Part shown: positions 1 to 15,019 of the stretch, piece by piece
How the letters are laid out: every line of letters begins with the position of its first letter
Position numbering within the stretch: position 1 is the first letter of the stretch
From: Sparassis latifolia
Lineage: Eukaryota; Basidiomycota; Agaricomycetes; Polyporales; Sparassidaceae
Reading direction: 5' to 3'
Assembly: GCA_018466975.1 (NCBI GenBank)
Contig: CM031555.1
Coordinates: 248,001 to 312,000 of the forward strand
Length of the DNA: 64,000 bases
Program-made: the position numbers and the translations under genes
The notes under the pieces: generated by a model
Told to the model about the DNA's origin: nothing
Databases searched by the model: none
The model's input: the letters and a program-made list of their open reading frames with translations, nothing else

Positions 1-644
1 ACTGACACTTCGTGTGATAGATCGACCAGTATGTGGCCTCCTCGTCCTGACTGTAAACTTGAAGTTGACCGCTTCCTCTGCAGTGGCCGAGTTCGAGCGA
101 GATGTCGGGATACAGTACCTTCGTGGTATGCATATAAACGACTCCAAGGGGGATCTCAAGAGCAACAAGGATCGGCACGAGAACATCGGGCTGTACGTCT
201 TCGTCCGACGTTTTGTGCAACCTCACTTACGCTGTTTCCGCCTGTCTCGGCATCGGTGCAATCATATGCAGGGGATATCTGTCCTTGACGACCTTCGCGC
301 ACATCCTGACGGACCCGCGCACGCAGAACCTTCCGCTGATCCTCGAGACGCCTGCATACGACGTCCCCGGCACCGAGAACGGCATGGACGTCTGGAAGAA
401 AGAAGTGGAGGTACTCAATAAGCTTTCTATGACGGAAGAGCGACGAGGAGAGCAGCAGTTGAAGGGGTGGGCAGACGAGATCGCGGACGTGGTGAAGAAG
501 GCGAGTGCAGGGAAAGATGCGAAGGGGAAGCGGAAGCTCGAGAACACGCAGACGGGGAAGAGGAAGCGAGTAAAACGATCGAAGAAGAGTATGGCGGATG
601 AAGATGAAGACGATGAGGACTATGGCGCTGGCGAAGACGAATAG
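1..644 (+). CDS. APN1: AP endonuclease, APN1/endonuclease IV family, 3' end
   Basis: This is the C-terminal part of a zinc-dependent endonuclease IV, which cuts DNA at abasic sites in nuclear and mitochondrial base-excision repair. Two exons are clear. The first, about 84-192, encodes AEFERDVGIQYL, then MHINDSKG and DRHENIG, which are conserved metal-site segments. The second, 272-644, encodes LGYLSLTTFAHIL and then LPLILETPAYD, with the conserved Glu. The intron 193-271 runs from GTACGT to GCAG in phase 2. After the catalytic domain comes a long Lys/Arg tail containing KRKRVKRSKK, a likely nuclear localisation signal, and an acidic end. The stop is TAG at 642-644. The 5' part lies outside the window, and the first ~28 bases are probably the end of an earlier exon whose frame I could not fix. 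Family call is secure. Confidence 0.9.
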
Positions 645-843
645 TCGTTTCGCTATTTATGAGAGTCTTGAGAATAGTTGAGTGGAGGCTACGTTTATCT
701 CTTTGTCTGTGCAAAACGCATGATCTTTGAGGAAACCTACACTTGAGACGACAGAACAAGAAGCATCCCGGTTATAATACATACGATGAGGCAGTATGAA
801 GAGGGCAAGATGGATATGCGTCATAACATACCGGCCGGACATT

Positions 844-3800
844 CTACTCTGTCGAGAATAGTAGACGAGGATCTCTACCCGCTTCCCATTTCATGTGCCG
901 CTCAGAAGATGTACTGCCGTACTTGAAAAGATCCTGCAGGCGAGCTTCTATCGGGCTTGGATACAGCGGCGCTCGCTCGCGTACAGCGACCTGCTTCATC
1001 ACCTGGAACAGCCCTTCCACCTTATTCAGAAAGGGATATGTCTCAGCACTCATCCCTCGAGCATATATCCGCAGGCAGCGGTTGTCGACGCCTGCATTGA
1101 CCCGTTCCGATGTTGAAGTAGGGAATGTGGACGTAATACTTTCGTCTTGGACGCCTAGATCAAGAGTTATTGCAATATATGGCCGTGAAGTTGAACAATT
1201 AATAGAGTCGTGAGTACGGTCAATGAAATTGACATCGCGTGGGCTATCGTTTTCTCCTGCTTTGTCAGAGATGAAAATGCTGGACATCCGATCTTGATCG
1301 TTCCTGCCGGAAAAGTCGTCGAAATACATCGGAATCACCTTGTCGGTGCGTGGCTGTCCATGACAACATTGAATTGCACATGTTCTATACCAGTGGCGCA
1401 AGATCCATTCGCGGGGACTGTTCAATTTGCGTGATTACGAGAGGACGGATATAAGAAACTACAGCGGGCTCACTTCCACTTTACGCCTTCCTTGGAAATA
1501 TTATCGGACATAGCGACCCAATGAGAGAAATTGATGCGAGCATTCTTGAATGCTTCTCTTGCGGCGGTTTTCTGCTCGTCATCTGCAGGCCAAAATTTCA
1601 TCCCAAAGAAAAATTCGAGGAAGGGAAGCACTGGAATGCTGCGACAATAAAGTAGCTCCTGATTCCGTGTGGTAGTCTCGTCGAACGATTGAGTGGCAAA
1701 CAGATCCTTCCCGAGTAGCCAAAGGAGCCGACTGACCAGCTCCCCACTTTGCCCTACTGCGATCATTCCGCTGTCCAATTTGCCTTCGAGGCAAGCGAGG
1801 ACAGTGGTAAGTGCCCCGGGTGTTTTATGCAAGAGATGGGCGGCGACGGATGAAAGGTATGGCTCAGATGGGTAGCTCGTGAATCGCCACATCCTATCTT
1901 CAGTCGTCGTGATACAATCGCGCATGTGACTCGCCACGGCCGTCTCCAAGAAATCCGTAGCTTTGGGGTGACCGAAACAAACATCCAAACAGAATCTCTG
2001 GCTTAGCACAGCCAGGGACTGTTCAGAGTCGCCTGGTATGAACTTGTCACTGCTGCACAGCTTTTGGGAAGCAAATTCAAACATTTCCTCGCGGTTGCAT
2101 ATATCGTTTAGGGCATGCCACCTACGCTTCGACGTCATTTCAGATCGCAAAGTATACGAAAGCACTCACAAAGGCCGACCATAGCCAATAATGTGGTTGA
2201 ACTTCGCCACATCCCTAGCAGAAATTTTCTTATCGCTGATAGGATCAGCGAATTGGTCCCATCCTACTGCAGTGTATGGAGGATATAGTAGTTCGCCGCC
2301 AACGGCAATGCGGTTGGAATTATCTGTCAACATCAACATAGATCAGATTGCGTAGATCATGGCGAACAGTATCCTTACTGATCTGAGAAGGAGCAGCAAA
2401 GTCAGCGATCTTTGAGTTTGTAGATGCAAAGACCACCCATACGGACTGGGTTCGGCCGCATGTATACGCACTAGTGGCTCGACACAGTATATGAGATGGG
2501 CGATATGTGCTTCGTCAAGGGCAATAACTAGGGTCGGTTTATGTGATTTTTTGGGAACAACTCTGGATGCGCTTCAATCAGAGAAGCGTAGGCGTTCTTC
2601 ATCATGGTTTCGCCTTCCATCTTTATTTCGTCTGAGCCCGCTGTTCCTAAAATTCGTTCAGAGGGATACTTCATACACAAACGATCAAGGAAATATCCAC
2701 ACATACCAAGATGAGACGTGGATTGTTTGTCATCAAGGGCAAGACCCTCGACGTCTGTAGATAGCTGCTGGATAGACGGACTCTCTAGAATCTACGCACG
2801 ACAGTCAACGGGGAAGACACCAGTATATAAAGACAGCTCACCACTTTATAACGGCCCTCCAATTTGTTGAAGAATTCTCGATCTGCTGTATCCATTGTAC
2901 ACATTATGCGGTGCCAGAGACGCACGGCATCACTGTAGCTATGCCTCTGGCACTTTTCGGTGAACCAGTCCTCGAGTTGGTTGAATATCGCAGTAAAAAA
3001 TGCACAACATCGGGCACCGTAAGCCGACGCTGTACGCGGCATGTGTTCGTAGAGCTCTCGATAAGGGTACCCAGACCTGGCTTCACGGATGTTCATATAT
3101 AACACAAAAACATCTTTGTTTCCTAGCTATGAATGACGTTCACTACAACGTTAAGGATAAGTATCAATGGAAGAAACACCTCGATCACCAATCGAGATTT
3201 GCCCGTTCCAGAACTTTGAACAATTGAACAGAATTGTGCGTAGTAAGTTTTATCCATGGTGTCAAATTTGCAAAATTTCTTATTGTTTTCAGTGAGATAT
3301 TCGTAGAAGCCATCTACGGCTCTGCCGAGGTAGTGTGGAAGGACCGATGAAGTACCATATCAGCTAAGCATATTAATAAGTCTATCGTATCAAGTAATGC
3401 AGCATGGAGCCACCAGCCTACACGGTGACATAGGATCACGGGGAATGTGCTCCTGGATACGCAGAACCTCTGCCATAGGTGAGTGTGTTAGACAGCAGAG
3501 CGTGGATCGGGAACCAACCAGGTGACTCACTCAAACAACGTATCTTGGAAAAGCCACCTTCTATAAGTGAGCTATGCAATACAGCTCGAACGTCGCTTCG
3601 CCTGGAGACCTCATCACAATCGTCATGGCGCATGGTATTTGGGCAGCCGAGGACAATCCTCGTAAGGAGAATCTCGGCACCACGGCCATCTGGTGGAATA
3701 CGCCCAGACAAGACATCCGGAGATATATTACGCTTCGTTTTTTCGAAGACACGCTGATCCATTTTCCTGTGTTCTTCTTCCGTGTAAAGGTCGTCGACGA

Positions 3801-3918
3801 ACTCCATGGTGGTCCAGTCGAATTGAGTAGACAAGGACTCAGAAGCCTGATGTTCGTATTCTGGAGGAAAAGTTGACCTTTGCGATGAAAGCTGGAGACA
3901 AGCAAACCAACGGCCCAC
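844..3918 (-). CDS. P-loop NTPase of an Agaricomycete-restricted family
   Basis: A multi-exon gene. Reading down the minus strand: FYEYLTENNKKFCKF, MDKTYYAQFCSIVQ, then SSGTGKSRLVIE (Walker A, about 3175-3215). After an intron comes DVFVLYMNIREARSGYPYRE, then an alpha-helical segment, GLALDDKQSTSHLGMCGYFL, and LVIALDEAHI (Walker B, about 2500-2530). Next are VWVVFASTNSKIADFAAPSQ, GWDQFADPISD and KFNHIIGYGRPL, then the ORF starting at 2165. The last intron, 1418 to about 1481, joins ISKEGVKW to PREWILRHWYRTCAIQCC in phase 2. The stop is at 844-846. From memory this layout matches large P-loop proteins of unknown role that are numerous in mushrooms and possibly STAND-like. The 5' exon at 3436-3918 (EFVDDLYTEEEHRKMDQRV) joins to VLRIQEHIPRDPMSP across a good intron. 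The join from there to the Walker A exon could not be resolved, so the start is uncertain. Confidence 0.72.
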
Positions 3919-4081
3919 ACGGTTTTAGACGCCGGCCATGGACCAATCGCGGCCCAGGCAAGGCAACAGCAAACTAACCGTGTCATGATACAGTAAGTAC
4001 TGTACGTTTGCAGCGTCGGAGCGTCCGCGTCAAGGCTGGACGCGACTCTTCCACCCCGGAATATATTTGGTGGTGCCATGG

Positions 4082-5090
4082 TTAAGCAAGAGTCCACCTG
4101 AGGAGTTGAAAGCCCGCTGCTCTCCAGGCGTATGACAAGCGTGTGATAGCGTTCAGTGCGACTACGATACTACTTAGCCGCCAACTCGCCGTGTCTCCCT
4201 CTTCAAGACCACAATCCCTGCCATATTCGTGCTGAAAAGATATCATTTTTTGATGTCGGATCTTGCAATGGCCCGGCGTGTACGTCCTTTCGTTGATACT
4301 TATATTTACGCTCTCGTGACGCGAGCACCAGACTGGGAAGCTGGAGGCCGCAATTCCGCTGATCAACATGTGTGGTGCTGCAAGTTGGGTAAAGATGGTC
4401 GGTTGATGGTACATCCCGGCAAACGAGAAAGCACTTAGCATCAGATCCTCGTGGAGAACGCACAGGACGCGGCAAGACTGGCCACTCCAGGCGAGCAGGA
4501 AGGTGCACACAGCGAGACATCTCACCCCTTGGAGTCAGATCTAAGGACAGCTCGTACTCGATCTCTTCCATTGGCTGGATGCGATAAGTATAGGTTCCCT
4601 GGAAGACCGGTCCGATAACGATCATAGATGTTGGGCAACCAGTGCTCTCAGGTGTGCAGTGCTCTCATCTCGTGCAAACAGATCTTCATCAGAGTTCACC
4701 ACAAGCCCGGAGGCTGAATGAGCCACCGTACGTGTGATCACAAGGCGGGGACCATTTCCCATCATCGCCGCAGATTCAATGTCTGAGAAAGAGAACGTAT
4801 CAAACATTGTTTCTGGTAATACAGTGCCCCTCACGGATCCAATTTACGAATTCAATGTCTGTGAGTATAGTCTGGCTATCTGTCGATTCTTCGTCGCACC
4901 CTGAATGTGTTTCTACCGACGAATTGGAGTCGTTCGCTCCGTTCACGCCTACGAAGTTCCTGGGCTCCTCAAACGGTAGTCTATGCACCGCTGGCTTTGA
5001 CCAGTTATCTTTCGTGCAAGGCGTCTCCTCCAATCTGTTTACCAATACCTCCGTGAGGACCCAGCTAATTTGAGTCGTACCATCACGCAA
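4082..5090 (-). CDS. Possible further 5' exons of the P-loop NTPase, or a separate small gene
   Basis: Three overlapping minus-strand reading frames here look more protein-like than their surroundings. They include EYELSLDLTPRGEM at about 4520-4570, FDTFSFSDIESAAMMGNGPR at about 4740-4810, and an acidic Ser/Thr-rich stretch with WVLTEVLVNRLEETP at 4800-5090. They run in the same direction as the P-loop gene at 844-3918 and lie directly upstream of it. I tried to join the 5090 frame to the 4834 frame through a GTAA...CAG pair, but the phase does not fit. No domain is recognised. This could be the N-terminal region of the NTPase, an unrelated small gene, or chance frames. Confidence 0.25.
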
Positions 5091-5319
5091 ACTGATGTGT
5101 CTCTCTTATCCAGTCTTCCAGCTTACCAGACTATTCTATATATCCGCTTATCGAGCCCCTCGAGAAGATCATCCCGGGGCAAGGATTAGAGCTTGCAGTG
5201 GGGCCTGAGTCCGATGATGCTTGCTTTCGGCCGGAAAAGCAGAGGCTACACTTCCGAATACATCGCTTAGCCAAATGCTGCTGTACATATCTGGTTCATT
5301 AATTTATATGGCAACGATC

Positions 5320-7765
5320 CTAGGGAATATATATCCGAGAATAACCTTCAACGCTGAAGGGAGCGTGTCAGTAAGCGCTCTCGCACATCTGAGCGATTCG
5401 GACGCACCTCCGGCGGCAACATGGGCAAGCGTGCTTTGACGCTGACGATCGAGACGCGAGGTTCTCGCGGCAATCATCACACATAGCGAGACATCTGCGT
5501 ATAACATCGATGTGTAAGAGACTGAGACCCAACTTCGGAAAGATGACTCACCGACAAGGCCAGCAGATGATGTTCCTAGGCTCGACGGTACAGATCACGC
5601 AGTTTCGCCTGCTCTCTGCTGTTGCTGCATCCTCAGCCTCGAGTCTCCGAGCAGCGACCTTTGTATCTCTCCTCTCGCGGGTGAAATCATCCAATTCGTC
5701 GGTCTCCATTGCATCCTGAAACGTTGATGCGTCGGGGGCAATTCTTTGGTACCGTCGACGCGTGAGGGGGGAGGGCGATGTCATGTGCGCCAGGATTAGA
5801 GGCGCGGACGCGGATACAGACGTAGACGTGGAATTGTTGGACAAGTCCGCGAAGAGGTTTAGCATGTCATCTCCTTCCGATTCCCCTTCATCATCCGAGA
5901 AATTAAGCGGCGTGTCATTGAAAGAGTCGGGTGGCAGCTCGAAGTCCTCGTCGTCCTCATCGTCGCTCAGCGATTCGCCTCGCAAGAAGCGTTCGTACAC
6001 ATCCGGCTCAGCCTCTTGCTCATCTTGGTCAGTTGCTGTACCCGGGGAGTCAATAGCAGGATCCATCTGCTGAGAAACACGCATGGCTTGGAAGCGCCGG
6101 CGCAGGATTGCCCACGACGATCGCAGCAAGCCTTTGAGGACCTTCCACACAACCAGGGCGTACACTCTAAGCTCCGCGAGGTGCCACCCCGTACTCATCA
6201 CGCTGTCCATCCACAGACTCGTATGCCTCGATATCGCCTTCACGTTCGTGATCTCGTTCGCGAATCCATGCTTCGGCTTCCTATGCGTGCCATTCCTCTC
6301 ATAGGCGGGAGAGATCGTCACAACGCCGGCACGATCGACCTCGACGGTGCCCATGTCCTCAGCCCGCCGTTCCGCGAAATCGGTAGAGTCCGTGTTCGTG
6401 ATGCCGCCAACTTCGTTGCCCAGGCCAGCGGCACTCGTCGCTTCCAAGCTGGCTGTGCCGAGACGGAACAGTGCGACCCCAAAGTCCTCGTCCCATCTCG
6501 GCAAGAGAGCTTCGGCGTGACCGAATAGTGGTCTTGTGACAGAGCCCTCCAGGAGTAGTTGAGTTAACGCGTTCAAGCCAATTGTGAGGAGGATCATGGC
6601 GATGAGGAAAGACTCTACCACGCATGACACATAGTGCGTGAGTGGGTATGACGCAGGTGAGGTCCAGACGACTGCATGGAAGTGAATGAGAGTGAGAGCT
6701 GCACATAGTGTTGTGGGAATGAGTCGTCGACGCGCCCATCTTTCCTGAACTTCAAACCCGTGTAACAGGGCGAGCTAGATTTATGTCAGTCTAAAGAAGT
6801 AACCACGTGGATGACCTTTACTGACCTGAAGGAGAGGTAGTATAACAGTGATAATGACGTGCTTGTCCGGCCTTGATGGGTAATTATCCAGTTTGATGGC
6901 ATGGGTAGTTGGGGATGTGTACATGTACAATTGGAACGCGAACGAGAACTGCTACAGGAATGAATCATCGGCAGATGACAAGGAGCAGGTTCAATGCTGC
7001 ATACCAGATTGAATGGAGTACCATTGGTAGTGAGCCCTTCAAGGCCATTGGTGAGCGCTCCGACGGTCAGAGCTACGCACGTGGAAGTGAATGTGAACCA
7101 GCAGATCTCTTCCATATGCTTCTGCGCGACCCATGCGTCAAGTGAATGCAACCAACTCCAATTCCACGGCGGGAACAACTCCGCTGACTGCAGAAGAAGC
7201 ACGGACCATAACAGAAGAGACTTTCCTAGAAGATATAGCGACGGGATCCTGAACATAGAACGGCAGAACGTAGAGGACAGATCAATGGGTAATATCGTGT
7301 TCAGGATGAGGCTGCAAAGGGACAACGGGCCTTGAGAGTTTCGGGTGCCATGAATGCCGAGACCTAGCCGGCGTCGAGGAGGTACGACAATGTTCTGTAT
7401 CCGATTCAGCACCAACGCCTGCACAAACCGGTTAACACCAGCGGTGGGACTCAGTCTCGCAAAATGCTCGCCATCACTATGAGCCCGTAGAAGTAGCCCG
7501 ACGTCACGAATCCCCATGGTCCTGGCGGCACAAGCGCTGCGCCCGCAGAGGACTCCTGTGATCTTTGCCTGCTGATCGTTTCGCCATTGGTGGTGACATA
7601 TGCATGCGCCTCAGCCATTACCTCTTCACTCAAGAGCTCGTCCAGCCGACGTATCCGAGCGAGAAGGCGAGAGGGCAGCTGCAGGAAATGTGTAGCCAGC
7701 TTCCGACTGGCATTGTAGAAGGATGAATCCTCCTCCGCCGTGTCGAGGATACCCTGAGAGTTCAT
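5320..7765 (-). CDS. Multi-pass membrane RING E3 ligase, Asi1/Asi3-like
   Basis: The start is ATG at 7765 (MNSQGILDTAEEDSSFYNAS). The N-terminal half has several hydrophobic segments, including WGFVTSGYFYGLIVMASIL, LLLWSVLLLQSAELF and FLIAMILLTIGLNALTQLLL. A long acidic Ser/Asp-rich linker follows (GESLSDDEDDEDFELPPDSF). The C-terminus is a C3HC4-type RING: CVICTVEPRNIICWPC, an intron, CLAMCDDCREN, then HACPCC. A last short intron joins HACPCCRR to SVEGYSRIYIP and the TAG at 5320-5322. The RING wording and the membrane layout resemble the fungal Asi1/Asi3 inner-nuclear-membrane ligases, which act in protein quality control. That assignment rests on recall of family pattern; the RING and the membrane segments are visible directly. 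Introns around 6640-6830 and 7390-7500 were not placed exactly. Confidence 0.78.
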
Positions 7766-8226
7766 GGTCTCAGAAGATGGAGTTAGACTGCATGGAACTG
7801 TGGTGAAAGTAAGACCCAGGCTGTGTGCTCGATGATGATGAACTACTGAGTAACTGTGGCGCTCATCATTGCGGCCGAGATAATTAAACAGACGCCGAAG
7901 ATGATCTACTGCAAACGCCGGTATGGGAGTGACCGCACATCGAGACTGACAGAATCTTCTTGCTATAGAAATGACACCACTCCAGGATCAGGAGGAAGGG
8001 AAAGAGCGTGACATGCAGCGGATAACTGAATGATCATAAGGAAGGCACTACAGGTACATGACACAAAATTAGCGAGATATAGAAGAGAATGGAACGTCAT
8101 TGCATTGCCACCCCCCAGAAAGCAGACTACTTAACCTGCTGTACAGAGATACAAATTAATCAGTATCCTAAAGAACCGACGCCTGTACAATGAACTTACC
8201 TCCGGCTTCGGAAGGGCATCTGAGAA
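7766..8226. other. Intergenic, no gene seen
   Basis: This is the upstream region of the RING gene on the minus strand. I see no coding frame with protein-like composition and no RNA gene in this stretch. Confidence 0.5.
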
Positions 8227-9448
8227 TTACTCCGGCTTAGGTTCAGCAAACGAGTCTGCTTGAGCTGCCTCCACTTTGGTAGGGGTTGGTTCGGCCTCTT
8301 CTTCGTCAGATGCGCCCTCGTCGTCTGTCGGGGGAACAACCTCAACATTGATGCCTGAGGTACTAACGCTGGAGGAACGCGACAAAACCTGCTTGATGAT
8401 GAGGACTACTAGACTCGTTGCATACGCGAAGTAGATTAGACATACCGGAGAGCCACCGTCGTGAGAGACCTCTCTCCAGCGGGGCTTTGCAAGTGTGGAT
8501 GCTGATTTGGTGCTGACAACGATAAAAGGCCTCATATCACCGTTGTCACCAGACGCCGACGATTCAACATAGCCATCCGTAGTCAACATGATACAGTGTT
8601 TCCGAGAATATGAAAGGATATTACAGGGTGTTGAGCCTTCGAACTTTGAACGCAGTGAAGGGTGATGGAGGGAGGTTAAGTAGGGAAGATTCACCCGCCT
8701 GCGTTTGAAATACAAAAGCTGGCCTTGAATACCCCATTGTTTACGCGCTGAGTTCGAGCAGTGTGTATGCCCATAGCCAAACTCAAAGCGAAACAAGAGC
8801 TTTTGGTTCGAAGTCCGACTTTAAAGGGAGATCGCGATCTATGCTCCCCGTCAGGGACAGGGAGCATAGACTTTTGACAGAAGTATAGGAGCGTACCGCC
8901 GACAGCACCGCCATAATAATGGCAGGAGGATCGCCTTGGGCACGGTATTCCAGAGTGGAAAGACGTATAGACATGCTATGCTCACCGACCCGCAAAGCCT
9001 ACGTAAGTTGTGGTACAAGCATCAGCTCTGGATGGCAGAAGTGGCACAAACTTGATCCACAAAGTTGAGCAATTCCTTACCGGTGCAGAAACATGCAGAA
9101 ACGCGCAGCTCACGGAGGAAGAATACTAGGAGGAACGGAGATAGACCCTCTGACCATCGTTTTCTCTGCACGTCAAACGAGCAACGTCAGGATCGTCCGG
9201 GAGGTACGAAAGTCACCCACAGCAACCAGCACCAATACGACCGATTGTGACCTTCGGCAGCAAAGCTTATGGGCAGCTTCACCTTGACTCAAGGCGGAGC
9301 TATCCATGAGCTTCACGACCCGCAACACCATATGCGTAAGGCCAGCGTTAACAGTAAGAGTTCTGAGATGGAAGTGGGTGTTCACACCTGCGACAAAGTC
9401 TGACTTCAGGTAGTCCTCATGCAGTATAGATGGCCACATAGTGAACAA
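8227..9448 (-). CDS. Unknown, weakly supported multi-exon locus
   Basis: Several minus-strand frames could be exons of one small gene. These are ILHEDYLKSDFVAGVNTHFH with HMVLRVVKLMDSSALSQG at about 9290-9448; PPAIIMAVLSAVRSYTS at about 8900; and WREVSHDGGSP followed, after a GTATGT...TAG candidate intron at about 8408-8447, by LIIKQVLSRSSS and an acidic tail (DDEGASDEEEAEPTPTK) ending at 8227. I do not recognise the protein. The acidic Thr/Pro tail and the candidate intron are the main reasons to think it is coding. Splice phases between the upper pieces were not resolved. Confidence 0.3.
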
Positions 9449-9641
9449 AACCTACAAGTCTATAGCGTTAGCCTGCGGTGTTGAGTAACCTCGTGGTGCG
9501 GCCCATGTGCACTCAACGCGGCGGGCACCGTAGGCGAGGCGCCCACTACCCTGATCAATGAAAGCGACTAAGCTGTATTTTAGACATTCTATATACCGGA
9601 CTCACACTCGTCTTCATTCTCTATAGATCTACAGTATTTGT

Positions 9642-12020
<2,379 letters not shown>

Positions 12021-13128
12021 TTTCTGCATGCATAACTTATTCTCCTGGACCTTTGTATAACATCCAAGCTTCTGGTTTCACGAATACTCTTTTTATGTGC
12101 AAGCACTTCTGGTGCAGCATTCTTTGACTTGTGCCTTTGTCTACTTCGCTCGACACCCCGACAAGATTTCCGAGCCCGTCCGTGTCACACCAGCTCTCAA
12201 GAGTCATTTATCTCCGAGGCTCTCTGTAACCAGGACTGCAGGATCTCATGCTGCGCCCAAACTGTGATTGCAACGTGCCGCTACTCCTCGACCTGAAACT
12301 GCATAGATATGAAGGTCGATATCATGAACCATCTATGAAGTCTCCTTTCTGTGTTCCCGACATTCCTTTGCCGATATTTGTTAGAAGTAGCACTCATTAC
12401 CACCGGTACTGCGGTCAGTAATCGTCTCCCGCACCCGGCATTCACTGGCGAGCGTACGCTTGCATTCATGAAGCTTGAGTCGAATTTAGTGCCTCCGTAC
12501 ATACACTCCCACTTCAGCCCGCGGATGGAGCGTGGCGGCGTTTCGGTGCATATATCGTGCTTACAATGGACCTCTATCCTTTGATATACCTGTGGTGTGG
12601 CGCAGCATTTGTGTCGGGTTTTCACATGAAGTTGGTGAGTTGTTCCTGTCTGTAGGAGAAATATCCTGACTTTGGAGATTGCATTCTGTTCGGAACGTAG
12701 CACTATGGGAGGGTGGAGCAGGCTCAGCCAACCACATTTCGAGATCTAATGCAGGGCAAGAAAGCCGTCATCGAAAACCAATTCGTTCTTGCCATGACAT
12801 TACGAACAGATGTGGTACCTTTCGCCCCCATGGATAAACTCCAAGGTTCATTACACTGTGTTTTCCGACGTTCCTCATCTTATCCCTAAAATTGACTGCG
12901 CATATGAAACCAGTGCTCGGGGCAGTCGGACGTCAGCTGGAGCACCTATTAGATTTGGCTTCTGCGCAACTCTATGTGTCGGTGGATGTCCTCATGCACA
13001 CTTTGGGTTGACGCTCGCTGGCGGAGTGTGGCATACATTCGCGGCCTGGTGGTATGCATCGAGTGGATTTTGAAACCCGTTTATCAGTGACAAGGGCTCA
13101 TATCTATTCCACGGGAGCATACCAAATA
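12021..13128. other. Intergenic, no gene supported
   Basis: About 1.1 kb lies between the convergent 3' ends of COX16 and the aminotransferase. Reading frames of up to 140 codons on the minus strand have no recognisable motif and unlikely composition. I found no tRNA-like clover pattern by eye. Confidence 0.5.
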
Positions 13129-14641
13129 TTACGTGTCCAACTCCCACCCGAACATCACCTCGCTTTCTTCCAACCGCTCGCACACCAACTTGACCTTCTG
13201 GTCATTCACATTTGCGACGGAGAAGCGTATCCAGCGTTCCTCGTCCTCACCTGCGCTGCAGTCCTCGATCTTCGGCGCAAAGATTCCTGCAGGCAGACAC
13301 ACAACTCCGCGTTCCTTTGCGAGCCTTTGACAGACCTCTGTCGCGCGGCGCCCACGAAAGGGGTGGCGCACAAACGCGTAGTAACCACCCTGCGAGCCGA
13401 TCTTCCAGTGCTGCGGCAGCGCGGCCTTGAACAGCGTGTGTCGGTGGGCCACTGCACGCGCTGTCTCCTGTACAAACGGGCGGAGCGTGGGTAGCAGTGG
13501 AGCGAGCGCGAGCTGCGGCGGGCGCGGCGCGCAGATCTGGATGGTGTCGAGCGCGATGCTGACAGCGGTAATGAGCGCGGGCGCCGCGCAGATCATCCCT
13601 AGGCGGTGACCCGGAATTGCATACGCCTTGGAGAAGGAGTAGAGGTGGATAAACGTGGAGCGCCAGGAGGGCCGTGATGGGCGCGGGAGGAACAGGTCGT
13701 GCGGTGCTCCGGAAAGGATGAAGTCGCGGTATGTCTCGTCGATGATGAGGGCGACGTTGTGCGCGGCTGCTACGTCTGCGAAGGCGCGTATGAGGGAGGG
13801 CGGGTACACAGCACCGGTCTGAGGGAATAATCTATGCTGTAGTATACGCGGTAAGCGCAGGACAATAACGACTCACTGGATTGTTTGGGGATACTAGCAC
13901 TATTGCTCTAGTTTTTGGCGTGATCAGCGCAGCGCAGCGCTCGGGTGAGGGCATGAAGTCATCTTCTGGAGATGTCTCCAATGAGACGGGCTTTATGCCC
14001 AGCATTGTGAGGGACATTCTACAAATCATCGCACATGCTCAGATCGTCGTATATTGCCCCCAGGTGAAGTGAACGGACACGCACTCATGATTGAAATACC
14101 TGTACTCAAAATCAATGGATATTAGGATTGATGACATCAAAATTTCGGACTGAGTACCAAGGAACAGGCAATATTATCTCATCACCTGCGTCCGCGAGGG
14201 CAATTGCGACAGAAACGAAAGCCAGGTTGCACCCGGCAGTGATAGCAAGGTCGTCTGGAGTGACATCTGCGTCTGCACCGTATTTCTGCTTGATGTCCTC
14301 CACAACCGCAAGTCGTAGAGAGAGTTCCCCGACGTTCCCGACGTACCCACAGCTCATGGGCGAGGAGGATGCTGCCCCGAGCGCGTCAAGCAGCAACTTA
14401 GGTGGGGAAACACCTGGCACGCCTTGCGATATGTCGAGCAGGGGCCGATCGGCAGTGGGCACATAGGCTGCGGCCCATTCATAAGCCTGGGGTATCCTGA
14501 ACGAGGTCGCGGCATGTCAGGCCGCACGCACGGTGAATGTAATAAAACAACATACGGAGGTCGAGTGGTGATCTCAATGCCGTGAGACAGACGGAACGCC
14601 ACGCCAGTATTAAAAGCCCATTCGGCTTTAGAAGAATGCAT
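13129..14641 (-). CDS. PLP-dependent aminotransferase, class I/II (fold type I)
   Basis: Reads from ATG 14641 (MHSSKAEWAFNTGVAFRL). An intron with a GTATGT donor and TCAG acceptor then gives PPIPQAYEWAAAYVPTADRP and LLDISQGVPGVSPPKLLLDA. Later blocks are GDEIILPVPWYS, the substrate/PLP segment VLVSPNNP with TGAVYPPSLI, VALIIDETYRDF with the PLP-ring Asp and Tyr, and LYSFSKAYAIPGHRLGM with the PLP-binding Lys. The C-terminal domain ends with RWIRFSVANVN and stop 13129-13131. Two more introns fall at about 13815-13880 and 14060-14115. The amino-acid substrate cannot be told from sequence. The N-terminal extension and start are less sure than the fold. Confidence 0.87.
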
Positions 14642-15019
14642 AGCAAGAGTACTCAACCGGAGAAAGCCGAGACCACCTAGGGAGGGAGGGATACCCTCGA
14701 GGACCTTACTTGGGTTTGTGTGCACGCATATATTTAGGGTCCCAGATGTCCAAAATAATACTTCCTTGATGCATAGTGTACTCTCGTCGCGACCGGCGGA
14801 GTGTATTCGAATTACTGCAGGATAAGTGGTTACTATTGCAAACTGTCTTCTCTGCTCCGAATCTATCGCGCCAGAAAATTTCGTATACCCCGCCGCAGCG
14901 CCGCAGTACTCTACCCATACATGTCCTCCAAGTCCTCTCTCGCCCATTGCAGTTCCGTCAGTAGCTCCGGACACGCTGGACATGAAAGAAGAATATATAT
15001 AGAGCAGTATGAATCATAA
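14642..15019. other. Intergenic, upstream of the aminotransferase
   Basis: 378 bp between the aminotransferase start and the short last exon of RPN6, both on the minus strand. No coding frame is supported here. Confidence 0.5.
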
